Assembly (NCBI GenBank): GCA_949373145.1
Contig: CASICI010000007.1
Coordinates: forward strand, 59,499-123,498
Length of the DNA: 64,000 nucleotides
Direction: 5' to 3'
Origin: an uncultured Phycisphaerales bacterium
Lineage (GTDB): Bacteria > Planctomycetota > Phycisphaerae > Phycisphaerales > SM1A02
The translations under genes and the position numbers were made by a program. This document shows positions 52,783 to 61,461 of this stretch, one piece after another (the first letter of the stretch is position 1; every line of letters starts with the position of its first letter). The notes beneath the pieces are model-generated. The model was not told the origin of the DNA. It ran no database searches and saw nothing but the letters and a program-made list of their open reading frames with translations.

Positions 52783-53001
52783 ACACCTCGTGCAGCACCA
52801 TCATTGGTTCCTTGCTGCGAAGTTGGGCGTCACTGCGGGTCCGAAACGGCGTGGCTCTACGACTGGATCCTCCCACCCGGGATCAGCCCGAAGAAGGCAC
52901 GGGTCCGAAGGTTCCGACGATTCGTGATCACGGGTCACGCACGCGACACTCTCCAGATCATTTGATGCCTGCTCTCTGGCACGTGCTCTGGGACCAACGG
53001 A

Positions 53002-54984
53002 TCAATTGCCCGCTACACCACCACCAGCGGCCAGCTTCGCTGTCCCTGAACCGTCTCCATTCTCGAGATCGGGTGCCACGCCTTCATACTTGAGGATCAT
53101 GTCGACGAGATCCTTGACGACAGGTCCTGCCACCGTGCCGCCGTAGTGTCCGATCGACTTGTCAGGATCGTCTATCACACAGATGACGAGGACTCGTGGG
53201 TCTTCATATGGTGCCGCAGCGATCACGTTGGACGTATGTCTGTCTTTGAAATACCCGCCACCGGGCTTCGGAAGATCCGCGGTTCCCGACTTTCCGAACA
53301 TCGTGTACTGCTTTGATTTCGCATGTCGGCTCAGGGTTCCTTCGGTGACCACTTTCCCAAGAGCCTTCTTCGTTCGATCTGCGATGTTTCCGGGAATGGC
53401 TCTCTTCATCAGCAGGGGCGCCGAGTCGAGAAGAGGTCCATCCTTCGTCTGCAACGTCGGTTTCACCAGTCGAAGCTGAGGCATCAGCCCTCTGTTGCAG
53501 AAGGCACTGAACGCTCTGGACATCTGAAGTGTGGTCACGGAGACTTCATGACCGAACGAGACCGAAACCGACGTATTGGCAAACGTCCATTTGTTCAGAC
53601 TGGTGATCTGGCCGGCGTGCTCGGCAGAGCCGCCAAGCCCGCAATTCGTTCGACTGCCGAACCCGAAGCGAACCAGGATGTCACGGGTTTCATCTTCAGA
53701 AAGGGGTCTGACCATTTCCACCATCCCGGTGTTCAGACTTCTGATCAGAATCGTTTCGATGTCCTCGATCGGACCGTGATAGGGGTTGATCCCCGCATCC
53801 TTGACGGTGTTTCTTCTTCCTGAAATCGGGATGGGGCCCAGATTGACCTTGATTCGTCCTTGTGCGTCGGTCGGAACGGGACGTGTGCTTCCAACCCCGG
53901 CATGAACAGCACCCGACCACACGAAGGGCTTGAAGGTCGAGCCGGGTTCGAATGCATCGACCAGGTTCCGGTTTCTTCCCAGACTCGGTTCGATACGTCG
54001 CATCGGGTCATCAAGGATGGCCTCGTCCCAATCCGGTCGGCGTCTCAGAAGATCGACCATCGCCAGGATGTCGCCGTTCTTGGGATCGATCACCAGACAT
54101 CTTCCGCCACCGGCATTGAACTCCTCGAGTTGACGTCCAAGCCTCTCCTCCGCCAACTCCTGGATGTGCAGATCGATGGTGAGTTGAAAGTCATCGCCGT
54201 GGTTGCCTTCTTCGTATGACCCCTGCGGTACGGAGATCACGGTTCCCCCTGCGGTTCTTCGTGACAGAAGCACTCCATTCTTCGCCATGAGATTCGCATC
54301 GAGTAGCTGTTCGATGCCGGAGCCACCTCGGCCGTTGTTTCGAACCTTGCCGACGATCATCTTGAGACTGTCGGGGCCGTAGTTCTTCCTGGTCGTGCGC
54401 CGATCGAGTCGAAGTCCGAGGTTTCGGCCATCGATCCAGTTCCGGACCCGATCAACCTCCCAGTCTTCAAGAAGTTTCTTCACGACGAGATAGCGCTTCG
54501 ATCCGGGGCTCTCGATCAACGCCTTTTCGATGTCATCGGGATCGATGTCGATCTGATCGGAGAGTTCTCTGCCGAGGTGCGCGGCTCTCTCCATTTTCAG
54601 GTGCTGACGCATCAATGCCATCGGTCCGACGAATCGGCACAGCGCATCGTCGAGGTTGGGGGTGTCCAGCGCGGTGTTCCGGTCGATGATTCTTCGATGA
54701 CCGTGTTCGAAATAGAAGTTGGGATCGACCGCCAGAAGCCATGCCGGCTTGTCGATGGAAAGTGTCCGTCCCTTTCGATCGTAGACGGTGCCTCTGAAAC
54801 GTGGTTGAGGTGAACTCGCGCTTCGTGCACCCTGGGTGCCTTCAAGTTGGTCGGATGGCGCGATCTTGAGTTGCCCGACTCTGCCTACGACGAGGATGAG
54901 CACCACCAGGATGCCGGCCATCGTGAGACGTGACAACCATTTGATTCTTCTTGTCGACAGGCGTGGCGCAGGATCGGGTGTCAT
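53002..54984 (-). CDS. ftsI: peptidoglycan D,D-transpeptidase FtsI/PBP2-like
   Basis: A 660-aa class B penicillin-binding protein. One membrane helix (about 20-37) precedes the PBP dimerisation domain (PRFRGTVYDRKGRTLSIDK). The transpeptidase domain has the catalytic SxxK as Ser349-Thr-Phe-Lys352 in FEPGSTFKPFVW, the SxN motif as SLN about residue 418, and KSGT near 567. The C-terminus is Gly-rich. It is the last gene of a run with rsmH and an FtsL-like gene, as in the division and cell wall cluster, and its start overlaps that gene by four bases. FtsI makes septal cross-links. murE and the rest of the cluster are not next to it. Confidence 0.94.
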   Translation of the reverse strand: MTPDPAPRLSTRRIKWLSRLTMAGILVVLILVVGRVGQLKIAPSDQLEGTQGARSASSPQPRFRGTVYDRKGRTLSIDKPAWLLAVDPNFYFEHGHRRIIDRNTALDTPNLDDALCRFVGPMALMRQHLKMERAAHLGRELSDQIDIDPDDIEKALIESPGSKRYLVVKKLLEDWEVDRVRNWIDGRNLGLRLDRRTTRKNYGPDSLKMIVGKVRNNGRGGSGIEQLLDANLMAKNGVLLSRRTAGGTVISVPQGSYEEGNHGDDFQLTIDLHIQELAEERLGRQLEEFNAGGGRCLVIDPKNGDILAMVDLLRRRPDWDEAILDDPMRRIEPSLGRNRNLVDAFEPGSTFKPFVWSGAVHAGVGSTRPVPTDAQGRIKVNLGPIPISGRRNTVKDAGINPYHGPIEDIETILIRSLNTGMVEMVRPLSEDETRDILVRFGFGSRTNCGLGGSAEHAGQITSLNKWTFANTSVSVSFGHEVSVTTLQMSRAFSAFCNRGLMPQLRLVKPTLQTKDGPLLDSAPLLMKRAIPGNIADRTKKALGKVVTEGTLSRHAKSKQYTMFGKSGTADLPKPGGGYFKDRHTSNVIAAAPYEDPRVLVICVIDDPDKSIGHYGGTVAGPVVKDLVDMILKYEGVAPDLENGDGSGTAKLAAGGGVAGN

Positions 54985-55274
54985 CGTCCGACCACGTCCT
55001 TGTTCCGTGTGTTCGCCATGGTGACTCGCTTTCGAATCACCTGAATCGCCTTCCAGTCGTCCTTGTTCTCCGAGATCATGTCATTGATCTCGGCTGGTTC
55101 GGTCGCTTCAGCGACCCGCACCTTGAGCTCCTGCATTCTTCGTTTGAGTCTTTCGACTTCATCATGAAGTCTCACCCGTTCACCGACGGTTTCGTACATC
55201 CGCTGGCGATTGACCAGAAGAAGACCGGCCATCAGGCCGAGCGCTAGGAGCATCGTGAGGAGCTTGGCGAACAT
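54981..55274 (-). CDS. FtsL/FtsB-like small membrane protein
   Basis: A 97-aa protein starting at 55274 (MFAKLLTMLLALGLMAGLL). One membrane helix is followed by a coiled coil (ETVGERVRLHDEVERLKRRM), the architecture of FtsL. It sits between the LysM gene and ftsI in the order rsmH-(LysM)-ftsL-ftsI, which supports the role. Similarity in this family is weak, so the name rests on size, topology and position. The frame extends 35 codons upstream but would overlap the previous gene. Confidence 0.7.
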   Translation of the reverse strand: MFAKLLTMLLALGLMAGLLLVNRQRMYETVGERVRLHDEVERLKRRMQELKVRVAEATEPAEINDMISENKDDWKAIQVIRKRVTMANTRNKDVVGR

Positions 55275-55288
55275 ACAGCTCGAAACCT

Positions 55289-55975
55289 TCAGGTGGTTGG
55301 AAGTTGAAGAACGGTTCCGGGACTCAGTCGATCGGGGTTTGGAATGACGTTCTTGTTCGCCAACCACAGCGCGCGCCACTTGTTTCCATCGCCCAGTTCC
55401 CGCTTGGCGATGTCACTCAGCGTCTCACCTTCACGAACCTCGACGGTCTTGTTTCTCTTTGCGAGCATGGTCGGACTCGCTTGTGCTCTGGCTACGGTCG
55501 ATGTCGCCGTCTCTCCGGCGAATTTCTTGGGAAGAACGAGCCGTGTGCCGACTTTGACTCGATTGGGGTTGCTGAGATTGTTGAACCGTGCGATCTCGTC
55601 GGCATAGTTGGCTGTTCCGTAGAACCTCTTCGAGATGATGCCGAGCGATTCACCCTTGTCCACGACATGGACATCGAGGTCAGCCACAGTCTGTTCACTG
55701 GGTTGCGGTTTCACCCGCGCAGCCCCCATACGGATCTCGCGCAGAGGTTCGGATTTCGGATCCTGAGCGGTCTGAGTTCGTTGCGTCGAGCGATTCGACT
55801 GCACTTGAGTGGCAGGTCTCAGTATTTCCGAGTCTGGAATCTGACTGGGATTGGTCGCGATCAGCGGATCTTCGTGCACTCGGTTCCCAGCCGACAGATA
55901 GTCGGACACCAGGATCCCTGCAAGAAGGAGAAGTCCGAAGCCAAGAACCAATGCAAGCTTGTTTTCGCGGGTCAT
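55289..55975 (-). CDS. membrane-anchored protein with two LysM domains
   Basis: A 228-aa protein; GGGAAG lies about nine bases before the ATG at 55975, six codons inside the longer frame. An N-terminal helix (LALVLGFGLLLLAGILVSDYL) is followed by a linker and two LysM repeats: VVDKGESLGIISKRFYGTAN ending VKVGTRLVLP, and VREGETLSDIAKRELGDGNK ending LSPGTVLQLP. It should bind peptidoglycan in the periplasm. It sits between rsmH and the FtsL-like gene, where other bacteria have no such gene, so it may be a planctomycete addition to the divisome. Confidence 0.85.
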   Translation of the reverse strand: MTRENKLALVLGFGLLLLAGILVSDYLSAGNRVHEDPLIATNPSQIPDSEILRPATQVQSNRSTQRTQTAQDPKSEPLREIRMGAARVKPQPSEQTVADLDVHVVDKGESLGIISKRFYGTANYADEIARFNNLSNPNRVKVGTRLVLPKKFAGETATSTVARAQASPTMLAKRNKTVEVREGETLSDIAKRELGDGNKWRALWLANKNVIPNPDRLSPGTVLQLPTT

Positions 55976-56011
55976 TCGTCTGCTTCCCTGCATACGTGCC
56001 CAAATGGGCGT

Positions 56012-56971
56012 TCAGCTGACCTGTGCGCCCACCTTGGCGCACCTTAATTTTGCCGATCTTGAACGGGCGTTCCGTCCGATTTCGGGATCACTCGGTCCGA
56101 TCGGCTTGCGGGTTCTTCGTTCCAGCAAGCCATCCCGGTCCATCTCGACGAACCTCTGTTTGATCATTCGGTCCTCAAGGCTGTGAAAACCTATGAGAGC
56201 CAGTCGAGCTCCCGGAGCCAACCAGCTTACCTGTCCCTTCGTCGTGCGCCGTGCGCCATGATCGAGTTCATTGAGCAGCGCCTCAAGCGCTCCCAACTCA
56301 TCATTGACCGCAATACGCAGCGCCTGAAAGGTTCTGGTCGCTGGGTGCACCCGGGAGTCCCGCGCCCGTGAGCCGTAGCTTTCACGGATGATGCGAGCGA
56401 GATGCGCCGTAGTTCTAATCGGTGCTTCGGACCGTTTCTCGATAATTTTGCGTGCAATCCGCCCGGCAAGTGGGTCTTCACCGTATCGACGGATGATGTC
56501 GGTCAGTTCTTTCTCGTCAGACATGGCCACCAGAGCTTCGGCATCGATTGGTATCGAAGGGTCCAGTCTCATGTCCAGCGGTCCGTCGAACCGGAGGGAG
56601 AGTCCGCGGTCGGGGGTATCAATCTGATTGCTGGCGAAGCCGAGATCGGCCAACACGCAATTCGCCTTCAGGCCTCTTTCCAACAGTTCACGACCGGCAG
56701 CCGCGAACGATCTGAGGATGCAAATCGGCTCTAAGGATGTCTCAGAGCGTATTCTGGCGTCTGAATAGCTCAGGTTTTCCGGGTCGAGGTCAAAGAGGAT
56801 CAGCTGGCCTCTGGAGTCGAGACACTTTGCCAACTCCACCGAATGGCCTCCGCGGCCTGCCGTGCAGTCGACGATGACATCGCTCGGATTCGGGGCCAGT
56901 TGTTCCAGGACCTCGTTGATGAGGACCGGAATGTGGCCATGGTCGTCTGTTGTCGACATGGGATCAGGCAT
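56012..56971 (-). CDS. rsmH: 16S rRNA (cytosine-1402-N4) methyltransferase
   Basis: A 319-aa enzyme (formerly MraW). [16 protein letters not shown] opens the fold, [16 protein letters not shown] is the SAM loop, [20 protein letters not shown] and [11 protein letters not shown] form the RNA-methylation motifs, and [14 protein letters not shown] with RSAKLRCA closes it. One oddity is [11 protein letters not shown], where most relatives have DLGVSSPQLD. The gene overlaps sucB by eight bases and heads the division-gene part of the run. Confidence 0.95.
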   Translation of the reverse strand: MPDPMSTTDDHGHIPVLINEVLEQLAPNPSDVIVDCTAGRGGHSVELAKCLDSRGQLILFDLDPENLSYSDARIRSETSLEPICILRSFAAAGRELLERGLKANCVLADLGFASNQIDTPDRGLSLRFDGPLDMRLDPSIPIDAEALVAMSDEKELTDIIRRYGEDPLAGRIARKIIEKRSEAPIRTTAHLARIIRESYGSRARDSRVHPATRTFQALRIAVNDELGALEALLNELDHGARRTTKGQVSWLAPGARLALIGFHSLEDRMIKQRFVEMDRDGLLERRTRKPIGPSDPEIGRNARSRSAKLRCAKVGAQVS

Positions 56972-58235
56972 CGAAGAGAAGTCGTGCAGGGTCCTCGATG
57001 CAGTCCTTGATGTGCTTGAGAAAGGTGACCGCCTCGGTGCCGTCGATGATTCGATGATCGTATGAGAGGGCCAGATACATCATCGGCCTGAGGATGATCT
57101 GTCCCGGGTTGTCCGGATCCTCCACGGCCCGCTTCTTGATGGCGTGCATGCCCAGTATTCCAGACTGGGGTGGATTCAGAATCGGGGTCGACATCATCGA
57201 GCCATAGACTCCGCCATTGGACACCGTGAAGGTTCCGCCGGTCATCTCATCGACTGAGAGTGCTCCGGTCTTGGCGCGTGCGGCGAAATCTCCGATCGTG
57301 CCCTCGATCTGCGCGAAGTTCATCCCTTCGGCGTTTCGAATCACGGGAACCACCAGGCCTCGCTCGGTTCCCACTGCGACTGCGATGTCGTTGTAGTCGT
57401 GGTACTCGATCTGATTGTCGACGATGTACGCATTGACCTTGGGGTGAGCTCGAAGCGCCGAGACGGAGGCTTTGACGAAGAAGCTCATGAATCCAAGACG
57501 GACTCCGAAACGCTTTTCGAAGTCATCCTTGTATTTCGAGCGCATGCTCATGACGCCGGTCATGTCGGCTTCGTTGAAGGTCGTGAGCATTGCGGCGGTG
57601 TGCTGAGCACCGACCAATCGTTCCGCGATCTTCTGGCGAAGCTTGGTCATCTTCTCCCGCCGTACTTCGCGAGAGCCGACGGGGGCGGCGACCAGTGTTT
57701 CCCGCGCCTTCGCAGCTGGTGCAGCGGCTGATTTCGCCGCACTCCCGGCTGGTGCTGTCGGGGCTGCCGATCGAGCGGGGCGTTCGGCGCCGGTGGCCGA
57801 CATCACATCAGCCTTCATGATTCGGCCGGATGGTCCACTTCCGGTGACACCCTTCAGGTCCACGCCACGTTCCTGAGCGATCTTCTTCGCGACGGTACTG
57901 GCGCGTGCGCCACCATGGCTTCCTTCCGAGGAGACTTCGGCGTGTGACGCTTCGGTGGATTCGGAGGGATTTTCTGCTGGTGAGGCACCTGCCGGTTTTT
58001 CACCTGGCTCCACGGTCCCCAGCACCGCACCAACGTCGAGTTCATCGCCTTCCTGAGCGGAGATGCTGAGGATTCCGTCGTTTGGTGCACCAACTTCGAG
58101 GGTGGCCTTGTCGGATTCGATCTCGCAGATCGCCTCATCCTTCTCCACCCAGTCGCCGTCCTGCTTCAGCCATGCTCCGACCGTGATTTCGGTCACCGAT
58201 TCGCCGGGAGAGGGAATGATGATTTCGTGACTCAT
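56964..58235 (-). CDS. sucB: 2-oxoglutarate dehydrogenase E2, dihydrolipoyl succinyltransferase
   Basis: About 423 aa from 58235 (a Met four codons upstream is also possible). The lipoyl domain has the lysine motif [11 protein letters not shown] near residue 44. A peripheral-subunit-binding domain ([20 protein letters not shown]) lies about 113-150, and the acyltransferase ends with [21 protein letters not shown], including the catalytic His. It passes succinyl groups to CoA in the TCA cycle. It is 64 bases from sucA on the same strand. The linker between domains is long and Ala/Pro rich. Confidence 0.95.
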   Translation of the reverse strand: MSHEIIIPSPGESVTEITVGAWLKQDGDWVEKDEAICEIESDKATLEVGAPNDGILSISAQEGDELDVGAVLGTVEPGEKPAGASPAENPSESTEASHAEVSSEGSHGGARASTVAKKIAQERGVDLKGVTGSGPSGRIMKADVMSATGAERPARSAAPTAPAGSAAKSAAAPAAKARETLVAAPVGSREVRREKMTKLRQKIAERLVGAQHTAAMLTTFNEADMTGVMSMRSKYKDDFEKRFGVRLGFMSFFVKASVSALRAHPKVNAYIVDNQIEYHDYNDIAVAVGTERGLVVPVIRNAEGMNFAQIEGTIGDFAARAKTGALSVDEMTGGTFTVSNGGVYGSMMSTPILNPPQSGILGMHAIKKRAVEDPDNPGQIILRPMMYLALSYDHRIIDGTEAVTFLKHIKDCIEDPARLLFDA

Positions 58236-58299
58236 CGTTGCGTCCATTTCACTGAGTTCATGCGTGTCCGTTCCTCTGCCGGGTCATTCCAGCGTCGGG

Positions 58300-61200
58300 T
58301 CAGGAGGCTTTTTTCTTGCGTCGGGTCTTGGGCGGGTTCTTGCCACGGATTCTCGAGTCCGAGCGCTGTTCCATCTCGTTCTCCTCCGAATCCGCTTCGG
58401 TCGTTTCCATCGGAGCGACTTCGTCGGTCGACTCCACAAGCACATCCTTCGGGTCATCCGCCTGGGTCGATGGTTCGGAGGTTTCACGACTCTTGGCGGT
58501 GTGATCGTCTTCGGGAACGTGTCCGGTCGGTCCGTCATCCAGCGTGGGCGTTCCGATCGCTTCGTCGAGGATCGTCTTCTGCTCGAGATTGCTGATGGTC
58601 ATGGAGCCGACTGCGGGTGAGGCACTTTCATGTCGCCCGATGTAGGTCAGGTCCAACTCGAGATGCTTCTTGAACATGCTCTGCATGAATCGCCATGCGC
58701 CGTTGTTTTCAGGTTCTTCCTGGACCCAGTTGAGCCTTTTCGCATTTGGATAGCGAGCGATGATCTCCTTGAGTCGTTCAAGGTCGATCGGATAGAGCTG
58801 TTCCATTCGGACGAGTGCGAGATCCTTTCGACCGATCTCCTTTCGTCGACCATCGAGGTCGTAGTAGACCTTGCCGGTGCAGAAGCTGATCTCGGAGACC
58901 GCCTCCGACTTGACCGAGTGATCGTCGATGAAGGTCTGGAACCGTCCTTCCGTGATGTCCCCAGCGGTGCAGCGAGCTGCCGGCAGTCGAAGCATGCTCT
59001 TCGGCGTCATGACCACGAGGGGCTTCCGGAACGGTTGCTTCATCTGGCGCCGCAGCATGTGAAAGACCTGGGCGGCCGAAGAGGGGTAGCACACCTGCAT
59101 GTTCTGATCGGCGCACAGCGACAGGAATCGTTCGAGGCGTGCACTTGAGTGTTCAGGCCCCTGTCCCTCGTATCCGTGGGGGAGGAACAGGGTCAGGCCT
59201 GAGGCCCGCTGCCATTTCAACTCCGCACTGGCGAGGAACTGATCGAAGATCACCTGTGCACCATTGGCGAAATCACCGAACTGGGCTTCCCAGATGATCA
59301 ACATCTTCGGGTCCGCAAGGGAATACCCGTACTCGAAGCCGACGACGGCACACTCCGTGAGCGGCGTGTTGTGGATGCAGATGTGTGCCTGATCCTCGTT
59401 CATCTCGTTGAGGCCGGTCCAGCTTTCGCCGGTGATCTGATCGTAGAGCACGGAGTGCCGGTGACTGAAGGTGCCTCGTTCCACATCCTGACCGGTCAGC
59501 CGAACGGCATTTCCTTCCAGAAGCAACGACCCGTAGGCAAGAAGCTCGGCGGTGCCCCAGTCGACTTCGGATGACTTGTCCTTGAACGGAACGTTTCGAT
59601 TCTTCAGACCACGCGCGACGGTCTTGTGCGGTTTGAAGTCATCTGGCGTGGAGGCGATCGTGGACCCGATGAACTTCAGAGTCTCCGGATCGATGCTGGT
59701 GTCAACATCGTCGAAGTTGTATTCAGTCTGCAATCCGGACCAGATGCTCTTGAAGGGATCCACCAGTGGATCGACGGGATTCTCCTTCGACGCGGCCTGG
59801 GCTTCCTCGAGTCTGGCATTGAGCAGCTTCAGACGATCATCGAATGCGGTTTCCGAGACTTCCTTGCGGGCCAGAAGTTCGTTCTGGTAGAGCCGTGAAA
59901 CCGGCTTCTTGGCCTTGATCTTCTGATACATCAGAGGCTGCGTGAATGCCGGTTCATCCGTTTCGTTGTGACCGTTCTTCCGGTAGCACCACATGTCGAT
60001 GACGACGTCGTTCTTGAAGGTCTGTCTGTATTCCAAGGCGAGTTGGGCGACCCATGCGCAGGCTTCCGGGTCGTCGCCATTGACGTGGAAGATGGGTGCA
60101 TCGACCATCTTCGCGACGTCGGTGCAGTAGTGCCCGCTGAAGGCGTCCTTCGGTTCCGTCGTGAATCCGACCTGATTGTTCACCACCACATGGATCGTGC
60201 CGCCCACGTTGTAGCCATCCAGTCGCATCATGTTGAAACATTCGGCGACGATCCCCTGGCCCGGGAAGGCCGAGTCGCCGTGGATGATCAACGGAATGAC
60301 TTCCTCTCGGTCGAGGTCGTTCTTGAGTCTCTGTTTCGCGCGACACCTACCCAGCACCACCGACGTCACAAACTCGAGATGGGAGGGATTCGGTGCCAGC
60401 GTGAGTTTCACGTCCTGGCCCGAGATGGTGGTCCGGATGTTCGAGTATCCCTGGTGGTACTTCACATCCCCGCCACCCTCGAGATAGTCCTCCATCCAGG
60501 ATTCTTCGAACTCGGTGAAGATCTGGCTGAAGGTCTTCTTCAGCACGTTCGCCAGCACGTTCAGCCGCCCGCGATGCGCCATCCCGATCGCGATTTCCTG
60601 GATTCCGTTGGCCGGTGATTCCTGAATGATGTGGTCGAGAAGGGGGATCAGGGATTCTCCACCCTCCAGGCCGAATCGCTTCTTGCCGACGTATCGTTTC
60701 TTGAGAAACGCTTCGAACCCGTCCGCGTCGGCGAGCTGCTGAAGCAGCCTGAGTTTCTGATCTCCCGAGAACGCACGACGGTTCCTGATCGGTTCCATGC
60801 GCTTCTGAAGCCATCGTCTTCGTTCACGGTTCTGAATGTGCATGTACTCGACACCGATGTGTCTGCAGTACGTCTCTTCCAGAAGCTCGATGATCTCGCT
60901 CAGGGGCGAGGGGTTTGGAAGTGGAAGGGTGCCGGGGTCGAACATCTTGTCGAGATGTGCGTCCGAAAGGCTGAGTGCTTCAAGGGTGAGTTCGTCTGGA
61001 AAGGGTCGATGGCGTTCGAGGGGATCAAGGCTTGCCGCCATGTGACCGAAATCCCGGTACTGGTAGATCAAGGCATCGACGCGGCCTTGCTTCGGATGGC
61101 CGGAGTCAGCGTCGTCATGGTGTCCCGGCGGTGTGGAATCCACTGCAACACCGGACGTCGTGTTTCGATCAAGCCCGAGCTCGAAGCCCAGGAAGAATCG

Positions 61201-61362
61201 ATTCCAATCGTCCGAGACCGAATGAGCGTCCGCCTTCCATTGGGAATACATCTCATCGATGAACTCCGGATTGAAGGCATTCACAGCCCGCCCGGATTCT
61301 GCTCCGGGGGCGGGGGTTGACGCTCGTGATTCTGATCCGGCTTCGGCTTCGCCGTTGGCCAT
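58300..61362 (-). CDS. sucA: 2-oxoglutarate dehydrogenase E1 with a charged C-terminal extension
   Basis: 1020 aa from 61362 (MANGEAEAGSES); the open frame continues eight codons further but this ATG suits the family. Seen in order: FNPEFIDEMYSQWKAD, VEYMHIQNRERRRWLQ, GMAHRGRLNVLANVLKKTF, the thiamine site HGDSAFPGQGIVAECFNM, VNNQVGFTT, and the C-terminal LPHGYEGQGPEHSSARLERF. Ordinary E1 ends near VGSMTISNLEQK. Here about 85 more residues follow, acidic in the middle and ending in a basic RGKNPPKTRRKKKAS. The extension is unlike the family and might bind nucleic acid or another protein. Confidence 0.96.
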   Translation of the reverse strand: MANGEAEAGSESRASTPAPGAESGRAVNAFNPEFIDEMYSQWKADAHSVSDDWNRFFLGFELGLDRNTTSGVAVDSTPPGHHDDADSGHPKQGRVDALIYQYRDFGHMAASLDPLERHRPFPDELTLEALSLSDAHLDKMFDPGTLPLPNPSPLSEIIELLEETYCRHIGVEYMHIQNRERRRWLQKRMEPIRNRRAFSGDQKLRLLQQLADADGFEAFLKKRYVGKKRFGLEGGESLIPLLDHIIQESPANGIQEIAIGMAHRGRLNVLANVLKKTFSQIFTEFEESWMEDYLEGGGDVKYHQGYSNIRTTISGQDVKLTLAPNPSHLEFVTSVVLGRCRAKQRLKNDLDREEVIPLIIHGDSAFPGQGIVAECFNMMRLDGYNVGGTIHVVVNNQVGFTTEPKDAFSGHYCTDVAKMVDAPIFHVNGDDPEACAWVAQLALEYRQTFKNDVVIDMWCYRKNGHNETDEPAFTQPLMYQKIKAKKPVSRLYQNELLARKEVSETAFDDRLKLLNARLEEAQAASKENPVDPLVDPFKSIWSGLQTEYNFDDVDTSIDPETLKFIGSTIASTPDDFKPHKTVARGLKNRNVPFKDKSSEVDWGTAELLAYGSLLLEGNAVRLTGQDVERGTFSHRHSVLYDQITGESWTGLNEMNEDQAHICIHNTPLTECAVVGFEYGYSLADPKMLIIWEAQFGDFANGAQVIFDQFLASAELKWQRASGLTLFLPHGYEGQGPEHSSARLERFLSLCADQNMQVCYPSSAAQVFHMLRRQMKQPFRKPLVVMTPKSMLRLPAARCTAGDITEGRFQTFIDDHSVKSEAVSEISFCTGKVYYDLDGRRKEIGRKDLALVRMEQLYPIDLERLKEIIARYPNAKRLNWVQEEPENNGAWRFMQSMFKKHLELDLTYIGRHESASPAVGSMTISNLEQKTILDEAIGTPTLDDGPTGHVPEDDHTAKSRETSEPSTQADDPKDVLVESTDEVAPMETTEADSEENEMEQRSDSRIRGKNPPKTRRKKKAS

Positions 61363-61461
61363 GATGACTCGCTCCAATCGGATCACTCCATTCTACGATC
61401 TTCCGACTCATTTCGAGATGGTTCAGGGCGACTTTTCCGTGTGTTTCGAACTGAAATCTGG

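Noticed and set aside
52783..53001. Possible extra gene between the kelch gene and ftsI
   Set aside because: No frame carries coherent protein text, even allowing single-base corrections.
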